Shown here: positions 40,701 to 52,000 of the stretch, in pieces
How the letters are laid out: every line of letters starts with the position of its first letter
Numbering within the stretch: position 1 is the stretch's first letter
Source of the DNA: Malachius bipustulatus
Taxonomy: Eukaryota > Arthropoda > Insecta > Coleoptera > Melyridae
DNA: 64,000 nt
NCBI GenBank assembly: GCA_910589415.1
Contig: OU342634.1
Location: 21,945,144 to 22,009,143 of the forward strand
Reading direction: 5' to 3'
Notes under the pieces: model-generated
The model's database searches: none
What the model saw: the letters and a program-made list of their open reading frames with translations, nothing else
What the model was told of the DNA's origin: nothing
Program-made: the position numbers and the translations under genes

Positions 40701-43700
40701 ATAAACCGCTCAATCTAAATTCCTGTGGTGAAAACATCCTGTATTGGATTTCTTCAGACATTTAAAAAATATAATATTTTACAGGGTGTCCCCGTTAAAA
40801 TAATGAAGTAGGTGTCAACTTCCGGTATTTCCGGAAGTGCGACCATCTTGAAAATATTTTCATTGCATTTCGCATAGTCACTAGGAAAATTTTCATTTTG
40901 AAACTGTAGGATCAATATTTCCCAAGATATGGCCGGCCGCTGTTCATTCTTAAATGCCCACCCGGTACATGGTGTCCCAGCTTATTCAAAGCGGTCTCTG
41001 TAGACCAAACGATGGACTTTTTCAAAAAAAAAAATTGAAAATTCAAGTACAGAATCACAATGGCCATAATTTAAAATAATTTTGGAGTATACAGGGTGTC
41101 TCACATGACAGTGGCATATCAAAGTTATGTTTTTTTTAAATGGAATGCTCCTATGTTATTGCATTTTTAGATTCTCTAAGAAGAGAAAATGAGATTGGTT
41201 TTGTCAGTTGGTGTTTAAATTCAGAAGTTTTTGAGTTATAAACAAGTGAAAATCGTCATTTTTCAAGTTCAAGGCCCTGTACAACGAAAACGGCTAAAGA
41301 TAGAGAAAAACGGCTTACATGTCCCTATTTTAGCTTTTTATGTACTATCCTATGGTATTTAAACATTTGTACTTTCTTTGATTTTTTTATCTGGCGACGC
41401 GTGGAGAAATCTCAGAATTTTTCAAATTTTTTATCACCCTGTATAAACATTTCATCTGCATCATAGGAAAGTACATGAAAAAGTAAAATAGGGACATGTA
41501 AGCCGTTTTTCTCTATCTTCAGCCGTTTTCGTTGTACAGGGCCTTGAACTTGAAAAATGACGATTTTTACTTGTTTATAACTCAACAACTTCTGAATTTA
41601 AACACCAACTGTGAGAGCCTCTTCTTTCTTATTTTCTCTTCTCAGATGATCTAAAAATGCAATAACATAGGAGCATTCCATTTAAAAAAACATAACTTTG
41701 ATATGCCACTGTCATATGGGACACTCTGTATACTCCAAAATAATTTTAGATTATGGCCATTGTGATTCTGTACTTGAATTTTCAAAAAGTTTTTTGAAAA
41801 AGTCCATCGTTTGGCCTACAGAGACCGCTTCGAATAAGCTGGGACACCCTGTAGAGTAGAAAGCTGCTAAATTCTTAAAAACTCCATAGATAGTGGGAGG
41901 TGAATATTTGAAAAACAAATTCAAAATATCCATATAATAACTAGATAAATTACAAATAGAAATTAAAAAAAACTCAAATACCTAATGGAATGATTATTTT
42001 TTAAAGGTTTTGCAATTTTAATTTTATATTAAAAAATTAAACTTCTTTGGCCACAATATTTGTAAAATTTGTACTTGGAGTACAGAATTTGTACTGTGTA
42101 CAATATTTTAATGCAAATAATGCCGTTTTACTTTTTACATGTTTATTTTTTTAATTTCCCCTTCAATTTTTATTCATGAATGCTGATTTGTTTTAATTTT
42201 TGTACCTTCTACAGCGTCATTTGCTACAAGAAATTCAAAAAATGTTTCACTTTAAAGGTTCCACATATTACACTTGTTTCAACTTGATACAAAGCCGTAT
42301 AAATGCGGTTCAAAAATTTCTCAGCTCCAAAGGTGCCGGTTGTTAGTTTTAAGACAGCCTTGTAATTTTTGTGCTACATACAACTTATTTTCTGATTGAA
42401 CCAACTTTCATTATTGAAACTTACAACCTTGATCTAAATTAAGTTGTTTGCACAAAAATTGAGAATATCTCCCAATAATAGTACCTTACAACTAGACAAA
42501 AAAAAAACGAATAGTAAAAAAAAAGGTGAGAAGTTGTAGGGTACACAAAAGTGAAAAGATATTATCTGCACCTTCGTAGATAATATCTCGTTTTACTTGT
42601 AAGTAGGTACATAATGATACAAGGTAATAAATTATTGAATCTTTATCACGCTGCTTGGAATATAATAATTAGAAATAAATTATCTTCAGAATCCTGTCAT
42701 TTGAGTACTTCTTCTGGTAGATCAAGTCCCTCAATTGGGGTTAGGTAAGATGGGTTTCTGTTTGCCTGCAGTGTGGAATACAAAATAAAAGCAGTCACAT
42801 AATAATCACAGCACACTCGATGAAACTCTTAATCGAGGTTAGATTTGAACAGAAGATTTCGATCTGGAAGTTGAATTTGATCTCGACTTGGGAGTTTCAT
42901 TGAAGCCAGATCATTTTTGCCGCTCTTGCTAATAATAATTATATTACTTGACCGTATAAATTGGTATGTCGAATAAAATTATTGAAATAAAAATTTATTT
43001 GATATTTTGATTTATTAACTGTTTCATCACATTTTCATTATAATCATCATTATTGTGCTCTATGCTATTATCATTAATAATTTTATTTATGCTACACAAA
43101 AATACTTTTTTCGCTTCAAAACGGTTTTGTTGTGCTTTAGAGTTTCATTCTAGTTCTGGTAAATATTTTTATTTGCATCCATTGTTTATTTCTAGAAGAG
43201 TGCGAACTCTGTATGCTTGCTTAGGCGAAAACGATGGGGAATTGTCTTTTGAACCAAACCAAATCATCACTAATGGTAAGTTATTGGTTTCCATTTTTTT
43301 CCTTTAATTCAGTGTAAAATTTTATTTTCTAAACAACTTCCTAATAAAATTATTAAATGCTCATTATATGCCATTCAGATCTCTTGTATAAATCATGCAA
43401 AGGTAGGTATAGCTGCTATGTTATGGCCTTATAATTATTATTATAAATACTCCAGTAAAAGGTTGCTTTAATTATGAAACTAAAAAAAACTCCTAAATTT
43501 AAGAGTACTATTCTACATTTTGCATGTATTTTTATTTGTATCATATTTAAATTTTTGCAGATTTATTGTTTTCATTGTTAGGTCAGAGTTTATATTTGAT
43601 TTTATAATACTTTAGACTTTTTTAGTTAGTTTAAAATTTAAATCGATTGGAATATTTGAACCGCAGACTGACAGACACGAAAGTGAGTTAATAAAAGCGT

Positions 43701-44831
43701 AGTAAAAAGAAAAACGATTACGTAAAATTTCAAAAATTTCTGCTACTATGGCTCTTCTGTGTGTTAACATGGTGTTATAATAATGTTTATTTGCTTGTTT
43801 CTGAATCTTCTTCCATATAAATTTTTATACTTTTTAAAAATCACAAACTCAATAAATAAAAAATATATTGTATAATAATAATTATTCACTCAAATTTTCC
43901 TTTCACATTTAATCAGTATCATTTTTCACATAATTCCATTCTGTACACTTATTTGATTAACACATTCACTGCCAGAGCATATTGGTGACGGTTGACAATG
44001 TGCCGCCTTTTTTTTTCTTGTAACCTGCTAATGTAATGTTTGTTTTAATTAGTAGACACTAAACTAAGTTGAAATATAGCGTTTTTTGCAAAAAAAAAAG
44101 TAAGAACGCCCCAGGGGCGGTGCCGGCACAGGACAAGTGATTTGCTTATTATACGGCCTGATATTTCTGTTCAAAATTTTTTTAAATATTGCACGGTGTA
44201 TGCTATAAACGGACTGAGGCGTTCGCGACGTCTCACACCTGTATTATAGCACTCGCATAGGCGTTCTGTGCCATGTGCCGGTCAACGCCACTCGGGCGGT
44301 CAACATCATATTTTTGTTTGTTTTAATGTTTTCAAATATTTTTTGGCAAAAATGTATTTTAAAACTAAAGATTTTAAAACTAAAAACAGGCTAAACATTG
44401 ATTGTATAATATAAACAACAAAAATACATAATGGGCAATTTTTTTCAATACAAGTCCTCTACAATATGCCTCGACACCTGTAACAAGAAACCAAACCCAA
44501 CATGTGGAAGTTTAGACTTTACTAAAACCTCCTCTTAATAGAACGAACCGATCCAAACTGTCCTCATGAAATTATCCAACGTTCTATTGAAGGTATACAT
44601 GAACGCCTCTCGGGCGGTGGCGGAGTTTTTAGAGAAGTCGGGTGACCGCCTCTGGGGCGGTCCCGGCAGTGAATGTGTTAACTTTTATACATTTCTACAA
44701 TATGTACAATTTTTTTATGCGTTTTCGTTTATTTTATAGTGCGAAGTTCCCAAGAGCCAGGTTGGCTCGAGGGTACTCTCAACGGTAAAACCGGCCTGAT
44801 ACCGGAGAACTACGTCGAAATCTTACCTTGA
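25754..44831 (+). CDS. Graf: Graf: BAR-PH-RhoGAP-SH3 protein (ARHGAP26/GRAF1 family), 14 exons
   Basis: Exons: 25754-25913, 34835-34992, 35052-35222, 35288-35440, 35500-35695, 35798-35895, 35950-36129, 36184-36517, 36586-36691, 37953-38415, 38640-38892, 39776-39923, 43196-43275 and 44740-44831. They join to 863 codons plus TGA, with every phase consistent. The order is the GRAF order: BAR about 1-245 (start [13 protein letters not shown]), PH about 268-372 ([11 protein letters not shown]...DSIEKRFCF...DIMDGKEP), RhoGAP about 385-560 with the arginine finger at R417 in GLYRVVG, a Ser-rich linker, and a C-terminal SH3 ([18 protein letters not shown]...[19 protein letters not shown]). Known role: membrane-curving GTPase activator for RhoA/Cdc42 in endocytosis and cytoskeleton control. 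The E3 donor (GTTTGG) is weak. Intron 1 is 8.9 kb and, like introns 9, 12 and 13, holds transposons. The start is the conserved one; an in-frame upstream ATG at 25691 lies outside the family's N-terminus. Confidence 0.96.
26348..26619. repeat. Foldback element (272 bp) with long perfect-looking arms
   Basis: The outer arms, GGTAATCCTGTTGTTTAGTC against GACTAAACAACAGGACTACC, continue through CCACTTTTTCCACTCGCG to the core hairpin AAGTCAGGTCTTTGGTC / GACCAAAGACATGATTT. The loop is about 40 bases. It lies in Graf intron 1. The same core appears at 22620, and as single arms near 52688 and 60735. Confidence 0.8.
26645..28011. mobile_element. Tc1/mariner-type non-autonomous element in Graf intron 1
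   Basis: Flanked by TA. The left end, CAGGATGTTGAAAAACTAG, faces the right end, CAGCTTTTCAACACCCTG. It is 1,367 bp long and contains no transposase. The interior, at about 27413-27510, has a tRNA-like stretch on the minus strand with a weak B-box (GGATTCGCATCC). A separate lone terminus of another element (ACAGGGTGTGTCGCATAAA) lies near 26028. Confidence 0.7.
28912..29530. mobile_element. Tc1/mariner-type MITE, ends CAGGGTGATCCCGAAATGG
   Basis: 619 bp long. CAGGGTGATCCCGAAATGGC at the left faces GCCATTTCGGGATCAGCCTG at the right. It is flanked by TATA on both sides, and the right TATA is also the left border of the next element. The small ORFs are shadows. Confidence 0.85.
29535..30065 (+). 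mobile_element. Non-autonomous DNA element, family A, complete copy
   Basis: The terminal repeats CATCCGCGGCTCCTACAG and TTAGAAGACGCAGATG are imperfect inverses, with TATA on both sides. The interior matches 1085-1575 and the reverse of 1-706. It is 531 bp long with no transposase. It abuts elements on both sides. Confidence 0.8.
30779..30927. mobile_element. 149-bp MITE nested in the transposase (TAA duplication)
   Basis: TGCCCGTATTCACAAACGAT at the left faces ATCGTTTGTGAATACGGGCA at the right, with arms of about 45 bp. TAA flanks both ends (30776-30778 and 30928-30930). A 3-bp TWA target suggests the PIF/Harbinger superfamily. Removing it would reconnect the flanking transposon sequence. 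Confidence 0.85.
30898..31799 (-). pseudogene. Broken DDE transposase of the 30070-32240 element
   Basis: The N-terminal part (31470-31799) has [19 protein letters not shown]... and [19 protein letters not shown], a helix-turn-helix (DUF4817-like) DNA-binding region. The catalytic part (30898-31368) has WTDEATF (first Asp), [11 protein letters not shown] (second Asp) and [16 protein letters not shown] (third acidic region), as in Tc1/mariner-type DDE_3 transposases of insects. Frameshifts near 31470, an in-frame TAA just upstream of WTDEATF and a probable small deletion between the parts break the gene. The C-terminus is cut off by the nested MITE. Not functional as it stands. Confidence 0.88.
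32245..34834. other. Graf intron 1, 3' part
   Basis: AT-rich intron sequence without a recognised element or exon. It ends at the TTTCAG acceptor at 34829-34834 before exon 2. Confidence 0.6.
37097..37649. mobile_element. Tc1/mariner-type MITE in Graf intron 9
   Basis: 553 bp long, TA-flanked, with ends CAGGGTGTTCTACAAGCTC and the inverse. The arms are near-identical over about 190 bp, which is why the same 65-residue frame appears on both strands. It shares the GGCTTACATGTCCCTATTTT core with the elements near 40.4 and 41.3 kb. Confidence 0.9.
40113..40965. mobile_element. TA-flanked MITE, ends CCGGGTGGGCATTTAAG
   Basis: 853 bp long. CCGGGTGGGCATTTAAGAAT faces ATTCTTAAATGCCCACCCGG. The arms extend over nearly the whole length, to a central ACAGGGTGATGAAA / TTTCATCACCCTGT. 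It lies in Graf intron 12. A lone terminus of another element (ACAGGGTTGTCTCAAAATTAG) begins at 39958, just to the left. Confidence 0.88.
40968..41851. mobile_element. Tc1/mariner-type MITE directly abutting the previous one
   Basis: 884 bp long. The left end, CATGGTGTCCCAGCTTATTC (one mutated terminal base), faces GAATAAGCTGGGACACCCTG. Only the TA at 40966-40967 separates it from the neighbouring element. The core again contains GGCTTACATGTCCCTATTTT and TTTTTTATCACCCTGTATAA. Confidence 0.88.
43961..44677. mobile_element. Second piggyBac-like foldback, in the last Graf intron
   Basis: 717 bp long, bounded by TTAA at 43957-43960 and 44678-44681, with ends CACATTCACTGCC and GGCAGTGAATGTG. It contains GC-rich modules of the form CGCCTCTCGGGCGGT near 44109, 44284, 44602 and 44646. 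Its size and architecture parallel 13320-14030, but its ends and modules differ in sequence, so it is a sister subfamily. Confidence 0.75.
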
Positions 44832-45002
44832 CAGGTTGGCTTACTGTCAAAACTGTCAGATGCTTTGCGCCAAAGAGTTTTCAAGAATCAGTCCGATCCT
44901 GATCTGATACGTGTCTTTCAGCATTCGGATACTTCACGTAAGCAAAGTACCAGCAGTGAGAATTTCTTACCTATGCAGGAGAGTCCTGAAAATTCTGACT
45001 AA
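44832..45002 (+). CDS. Possible readthrough extension of Graf (56 codons, TAA)
   Basis: In the same frame as the SH3 exon, the sequence stays open for 56 codons after TGA 44829-44831 and closes at TAA 45000-45002. It reads QVGLLSKLSDALRQRVF..., then a Ser-rich tail ending MQESPENSD. The composition is polar and codon use looks like that of the exon, unlike the AT-rich 3' sequence that follows. The stop is TGA followed by C, a leaky context. TGACAG (44829-44834, including the stop) can pair with CTGTCA at 44844-44849. An alternative splice acceptor at 44834 would join exon 13 in the wrong frame. Translation by readthrough is inferred, not shown. Confidence 0.45.
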   Translation, partial: QVGLLSKLSDALRQRVFKNQSDPDLIRVFQHSDTSRKQSTSSENFLPMQESPENSD

Positions 45003-48000
45003 AGGGTCGTTTTATAACGCTTTATTTTTATTGTTGCTTACTTGGAAAATCTCGCTTTTCGGTATTGTGTTGTTGTGATGGGTGTTTTTAAGATCTCATG
45101 TTTTGTTATTGTAAGGTGAATATTCTAAATTTATATGACTGACGTTCTCATAATTTTTTTATTACGAACTTGAACTGAATCTTCCATGTTTCTTCAGTTC
45201 AGTTGGAAGGCGAGATTTTATGTATTTTAAGCTATTATTATTATTATTATTATTATTGTAATATTTGATTATTTATATTATGCAATCTAATTGTAGGAAA
45301 AGGCACAATGCTTATAAATTACCCACTTACTTTCAACTGCCTATCAGTTATAAAAATTAAACTTCCAGCAAGTTTTCAATCATTATTATTGTCAATTATT
45401 GATTGACTAAAAATTAATTTAAAAACTTATCTCGCACTGTTTTCTGGTTCCTACAGTTAGGTTTCAGTTATCATATTAACTTTAATTAATATATTATGTT
45501 GATTAGATCACATCAAACATTACTGTTAAAAATGTGATGTCTTGTTTTGAGTTTATAAATATAATGTTGATTATTTTATGAGTTTATTTGTATGGTTTTA
45601 TATAATGCACTTATGAACCTCAGCACTAGATAGAACATTTGTGTAGAAAGGTGTCGGTTCATTAAAACGTTATAACCCCCAAGATGACAATTAAAGAAAC
45701 ACCTAGATCTCTAATAACTAGACTGTTGGATGTCTGTGAAATGGATGTTATCATTTAGTGTGATACTTTTAAAGCGTGTGAAGACCATCAGTGACCAATA
45801 TTAAAACTAATCGAAGTCTCTGGTGTTCTGCTGACCTAAGTACGTCCTATTTGAATTTATTTTGCTTTATCTATTATTACAATTTTTTACTTATATGTTG
45901 TTAAATGTTCTTCTTTGTTTTGGGTTTTAGGTTCGATATTAAAGTATTATTTTTCAAAAATATTTTTATAAAAATGAAACGTTTCGGGACCGATTGGTCT
46001 CTTGTTCACTCATAAATAATTGTAAAAATAAAATAAAATAAAATAAATGTCAAAGGAAGATTTTTGAAACCAGCTAGTTTAAAACAATTGAGGATCATCT
46101 TTTGTGTGATATTTTCACTTTGTCGAGATTTTGAAGCATTTGCAGCACTTGTAACTTGCTTTATTGTGTTTTTAGAGATTTTATGACGTCTTGGCCCATG
46201 ATACTGAGGTAACATTCAGTGGTAAAAAACATTTTGTATAAAATTCAGATTGGCAGCTACTGGACGGGCAGTAGTTGTTCAAGTCATCCAAGATTTGGTG
46301 TTATTTTCATAAGCCACTGGCAAGGAGCATCGTTTATTATTTATAAAATATCTTTTTGTAAGTTGCCAATTTTCCTGTCATATTAGCATCAACCAAAACT
46401 GTGGTCTAATAGTCTATTCCAACTCTGTTCAGACCTAGTTGTCTATGGATTATGAGAATAATCATACATTTGACAGAGCACTGACATGTGTGTTAATATT
46501 CTAGATTATGAGTAGTTTTGACATGTCATTCTCAGAAAGCAATGTTGTCAAACATGAGTACTAAAAAATCAGGAAGCATAATAATAATAGTCAACTAAGT
46601 AGATAAGATACTTATCTAAAGTTTTTTGTATTTACGCCGAAATTGACACTTTTTTGCCTATGCAAAGTATTTCCAAACAATTGTTTCATAGATAGGTACT
46701 TACCCCAAATATCTCTTTCAGCGGTGGCATTTTAATGTGTGATGATAATAATAATAATTTATGACGTAAATTATTTGAATAACTGAATTACAGTGGAAAC
46801 TCGACAACTTCCACACATCAAATTGGTCAAAAGCAAGTTAAAAGGTGTTTAACTGACATTCACTGACCAGGTGAAATTGGCAGATTTATCATGGTCCATA
46901 CAGAGTTGGAATAGACTGTAGATTCGGATATTTCTTCTGCGACCCTCCCCCCTCCACAAACATGAGGTCATTTAAAAAATAGTCATGTACAACTTCATTA
47001 AGTGGCATCTGGCTACCTTCTGAAACAGCCATTCTTCCACTACACCATCAGGAACACCAGCTGATTATACACAAATTTTTCCGGTGCTAATGTTATGGCG
47101 AGCTGAAAAATGTAATTGGTCCAGAAGTGGCTCTGAATATAGTGGCCGAGTTTGCTGCACGACAGACTAGGTAATAGCAACGAAGTAACAAAAAACACTG
47201 TAATTAATTAATCAGTTTTGTTGCAATCGTTTCCATGGAATCTTGACCTTGGGAAGTCTCTCTAACTAAAAAGTAGACTGGTATTTAATTATTGAAAAAT
47301 ACTCTGGCACTTTAATGTATTGCATTGAATTGATCATGCCCATTTCACTTTACTCTTTAGTTGTTAATATTATTCAGTTATATTAATTCAACCATTACTT
47401 ATTTGATTTTATAAATATATTGTCGTTAGATATAAAAAATTCACATATTCTGTGATAATGTTCTTTTGTTATTTGTATAATGAGAGCTGCGTTAATATTT
47501 GATATACTGAATGAATAATAATTTCAAGCACGAATATACGATTTATTTACCTCGTGATAAGGTACTTATGAATAGATTAGAAATATTTTGTTTTGGTTTT
47601 GAAAACTGTGTCAAGTATTTGCAACTTTGGTGCCCTTGGCAGCAATTACTGCATTTTAAATCAGAAATCAGTGCGATTGCAACAGACTTGTCTTCATATA
47701 AAGCTTGTGATAACTTCAAATTTCATTGTTGCGAGACTCCAAGTCTTCTGTTAAACTATTTAATTTAAAGACGAAGACGAGCAAAAGGTTTCAAACACAG
47801 TTGAACAATAACGCTTAAACTTTATTAGTCATGATTTCATCGTGATGGCTTTTTGATTCAATAAATCACAATATGACTTTTATGATACCAGTCGATGCCA
47901 TGTTGATATAAAGAAACAATGTCAGATCACCCACTACGTTTCTGCTGACGAATAACATTTCTTTTAATTATTACTATAAAATTATCTGTATAATACAGAA

Positions 48001-48842
48001 TGGCTTTTTTGACTTTGAGGTGATTAAAACTCTCACCACTAACTTAAAAGGAAAAGCATGGCAAAAGCAATTTATAAACATGCCGATTATACGGTTGTTT
48101 TATTGTTAGTCTCCTTGTTGCAGTAGAATTGAATATATCGATGTTCGTACTTGAAATTTCCTACCATCATAGGTTAGGTACCTATACAAATGTGTATATA
48201 GGAATAAATAGTATGTATTTGATGTCCGTGAAATTTACAATGTATTTTTCATCACAAATTCGAGGTTAAGATTTTAATTGTAACCAAGCAATTAATTTTA
48301 GACTATACTGTATAATTATTAATGCATGTGACCTGTTGTAATGTTGCCAAATGTTTGTAGACTTATATAAATTTTTTAGTGTAAGTTTATGAACAAACAA
48401 TGGGCTTGCTAAGGAATGTAGATATTTTTTGAATTTTGATTTTTTGGGATGGGATGCGAGGAAAATTGTGATTTCTTAGGATCGAATTGAAAGTATATCA
48501 TTTTGAATATTTTACATTTACTTGAACTTGATATTTCTCAGAATTGCTTGGCTTGTCACCAGTGCCAAAAATTAGAAGACGACTGACTGACTTTTGTCAT
48601 CAAAACTTACCCTAAGAAATTTTTTAATCGCCAATTCATAACCGGACATATCGAAAAATCAGACTTGAAACATAGCAATAGAAATACATATTTTTAAAAA
48701 TGTGATGTCCTTTTTTTATTCATCATCTATTAGCTCAATTATATGATTACCCAATTTTGTCATAAAATAAACAATATGTTTTTATGTCTTTCTTTTTTTT
48801 TACCTTAGATTTAATGAAAAGTAATTTAATTTTCAACTAATT
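45003..48842. other. Graf 3' region and convergent intergenic sequence
   Basis: AT-rich; no recognised gene. It has an ATT microsatellite near 45238-45256 and a repeat end near 45977-46045 (AAACGTTTCGGGACCGATTG followed by AAATAAAATAAAATAAA). An 85-residue frame at 47511-47768 has no family resemblance. Confidence 0.5.
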
Positions 48843-48848
48843 GTTTAT
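48843..48848 (-). terminator. Probable poly(A) signal of Pop2
   Basis: TTTATT on the plus strand reads AATAAA on the minus strand, about 185 bases after the Pop2 stop. Inferred from position only. Confidence 0.4.
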
Positions 48849-49031
48849 TATTAAAATTTTTGTCTTATTACAACTTATAATTATTATATTATACCTGTGT
48901 ATAGTAAAAATGATAGAATATAACACTTAAGATTATTAACTGCACAAAACAAAATCGTTACAAGGAAAGAGTGTGTATTATTGTTTACAGCAGAATACGT
49001 TTAAAATAAAATGAAAATGAATGGAATAATT

Positions 49032-52000
49032 TCAGGATGAATTGGCGTTTTCACCGTTGTCATTGCCGTAACTGTTCGAAGTGCCATTAATCGCAAATGA
49101 AGTGCCCAAACCGTAAAGGTGTCCAGAAAATTTAGAATCATCGATGGTATCTTCAAAAAACATCTGAAACAGCACAATAGCATTTAGTGCTATAATCCTG
49201 AGGATATTGTTTGAGTTGATATAAGCAAAATTTTTCTTTACCTCTTTCATTTTGAAGAAGGCCATTCCTGTTAACAATGAATCTGACCCGGCTTGATGTT
49301 GAGGACCGATGCGTTCCAGATCGAGTTGTTCCGCTACTTCTTGTAAACCTCCTTTCAAATTTTTGCAAGATTTCATAAGGTACTGAAATTAGAAATTTAA
49401 TTTAGAATAATAATTTTAAGCCGTCTTAGTTAAGTACTAAAACATCATGCACAGAAAGCTTTGCCCTGAAACTGATCAAAACCCATTACTTTCACATTTG
49501 TATAAAATAGTGGCACCTTCAATATAAGGTATTGCTTCAACATAAGAAAATTGACGCCATCCAGCTCCTGGACAAAACAAATCAAGAAAGATGGCTAAAG
49601 AGGACTAAACCTCACAAGTTAGTGTCTATTACATAAAAAAGTAAATAGTCTAGATAGAGTACAAGAAAAATCTGCCCCTTAGTGACTTGAAGAAACTAAA
49701 AAGACAGCATGATACACTTAGATTTTAAGGAAAAAATATCTAAACTAAAAAACAATCGTTCTGTCATAGAGGAAAAATGTAATTTAAGATAAATAAAATT
49801 TTCATTACTCACTTTCACATCGTAGATAGTTGGAAAATATAATTTGAGAAGTTCAAAAAATTCCGTCTCATCTTGGGGTAAGTTGTTATCCGTTAACAGT
49901 TTGATGAGGTACCCAAAATCGTATCCGGAATGAAATGAAAGCCATTTGATGTTATCCATAAGTACAATACCGGAAGTCATAAGTAATTCGGCAAATTCTA
50001 ATGGCTCGATTCCTTCATCTTCATGCTTTTTAAACTGAATGCCCGAATTCGTTAACAGATCAATACTGTCTTGTGCGTACATGTCTTCCCTGCAAGGTGT
50101 AAAATGTCATGAAAAAAGGAAGACAAACTTACCTATTTTTAAATTCAGTAATGAAAAACCTCGACTTACTGCAAATTGAATTTAAAGTTGAACTGCCATG
50201 TTGTGTATGAACCACCGGGTGTTTTGCCATTATCATCTAAAAAGGTGAGACCGAGCTGTATTATCCGCAACAGATCTACATTACATCTTAACATTTGATA
50301 TTGATAATCTGCGGAACTGCGAAATTCACCAATAGGTCTCGCTACAACTCCGGGAAATTCCGTATCCATGGCCACATACTGATATTTTTGTACAATCTGT
50401 AATAAAAATTAACATCCTATCGTATGTATTTTATAACTCATAATAATTCTAGCTGCACAAATTTTTACAAGTCTTTAATATTGTTTTGGATCAAGGAATC
50501 TATCCAAGTTCTTTGCGGGAAAATACACATTTTTTGGGGAGTAACGACCTTCCTTAGAGAACACAACAGTGATGTTAGCACCAGGTTACAGGTCAATGAG
50601 AAGTAATACTTCGGACAAGCATTGAGATAAATATTACTTCCAACTTTCGTTAAAGATTTCTAATTTGTTCTGGAAAGAATCTATTATTTAAGTGGCAAGC
50701 TAAATTACAACCTAAACCCTAATAAATTTTAGGGCTATTATATTACATAAGTGGTACTCCAGATTAGGAAAATGATACTCATGCCTTTGTGAACAGCTGA
50801 TGATGACCATGCAGTGTTGCCAGATTCACTTTCACTGGTATTTACCAACAGACGGATCAAGTTTATTAGAATCAGTGCTGCCAACCCTACCGAAATTTCA
50901 GTAGATCTACCGAAATTTGAACTTGTCTACCGATCTACCGATGACAAGCTCAATCTACCGAAATTTACGATTCAACATTTTTTATCAAAAAACGTGATAT
51001 TTTTATGATAATTTGTATACAATAAACAAATATTTCAATGTAAATTAATTATCTGATTAAAAATTATTATCAATTACCTGAAGTCTTGCAAATATTGCGT
51101 ATTAGGAGGTAATTTTATCAACAAAGCAAATAAAGAATCCCATTATTTACGCACGTGGTAATTGCCCTATACAGGGTGTCCCAATATTCCATGGACATGG
51201 AGCAACCACAGATTACTGAGGTAAAAAAAAGTCGCTCGGACCAAACTTATCTCTATACCAAAGTGCTTCGTTTGTCCGTTAGAGGGCTTCAAAGTCTTTT
51301 GAAAATTTTAGTTTTTTTGAAATAGCTCAAAGTCGGCTCATTCCAATTCGATGAAATTTGGTAGGTAAATATCTTATTAAAAGTACTAACTTCTGATGTA
51401 CATGATAATTTGACGAAAACCCGGGAAGGGGTGAAACTACCCCTACCCTCCACTAAAATCGATCGTAATTGTTGATAGGCTAGCAGGAACGCTGTTCATG
51501 TTTTTTTGTTTGAAAGATAAATCATTTTAGCCCATTTTTGGTCTCCTACAAAAATCTGTATCTTTCCGAGGTGCTATGTGATAAAATAAATTAGTCGATG
51601 GTACCTAACCAAAATTTTATTTTATTCTTTCAATTTGAAATCAAATTTTCAATTATCAGGTGTTTATTTGATCTAATTTCATAGAAGATGTTTAATATGG
51701 TTCGGTTTTTTTTTCAGGTATTTGCAAACGGTTTTTTTCAAACGCAGTAAACAGTTTGCAAAACGACGAGGTTCCAAGAAAAGTTTAAATCATTTTTTTG
51801 CGCAGGATGGAACTTTCTAGGGTCCAAACCGGCGCCCACATCGAGCATCTATTATGAGATTAGATAAAATAATCACCTGACAATTGAAAATTTGATTTCA
51901 AATCAAAAGAATGAAATGAAAATTTAGTTATCATCGACTAATTTATTTTATCACATAGCACCTCGGAAAGCTACAGATTTTTGTAGGAGACCAAAAATGG

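Noticed and set aside
42556..42588. Short hairpin (AGATATTATCT / AGATAATATCT) as an RNA gene
   Set aside because: An 11-bp arm in AT-rich intron DNA is expected by chance and there is no other support.
44835..45002. Alternative splice acceptor (ACAG at 44831-44834) creating the Graf C-terminal tail
   Set aside because: Joined to exon 13 (ending one base into a codon), the frame reaches a stop within about 25 codons and would lose the second half of the SH3 domain.
47511..47768. 85-residue ORF downstream of Graf
   Set aside because: No homology, AT-rich codons, isolated; more likely 3' untranslated or intergenic sequence.
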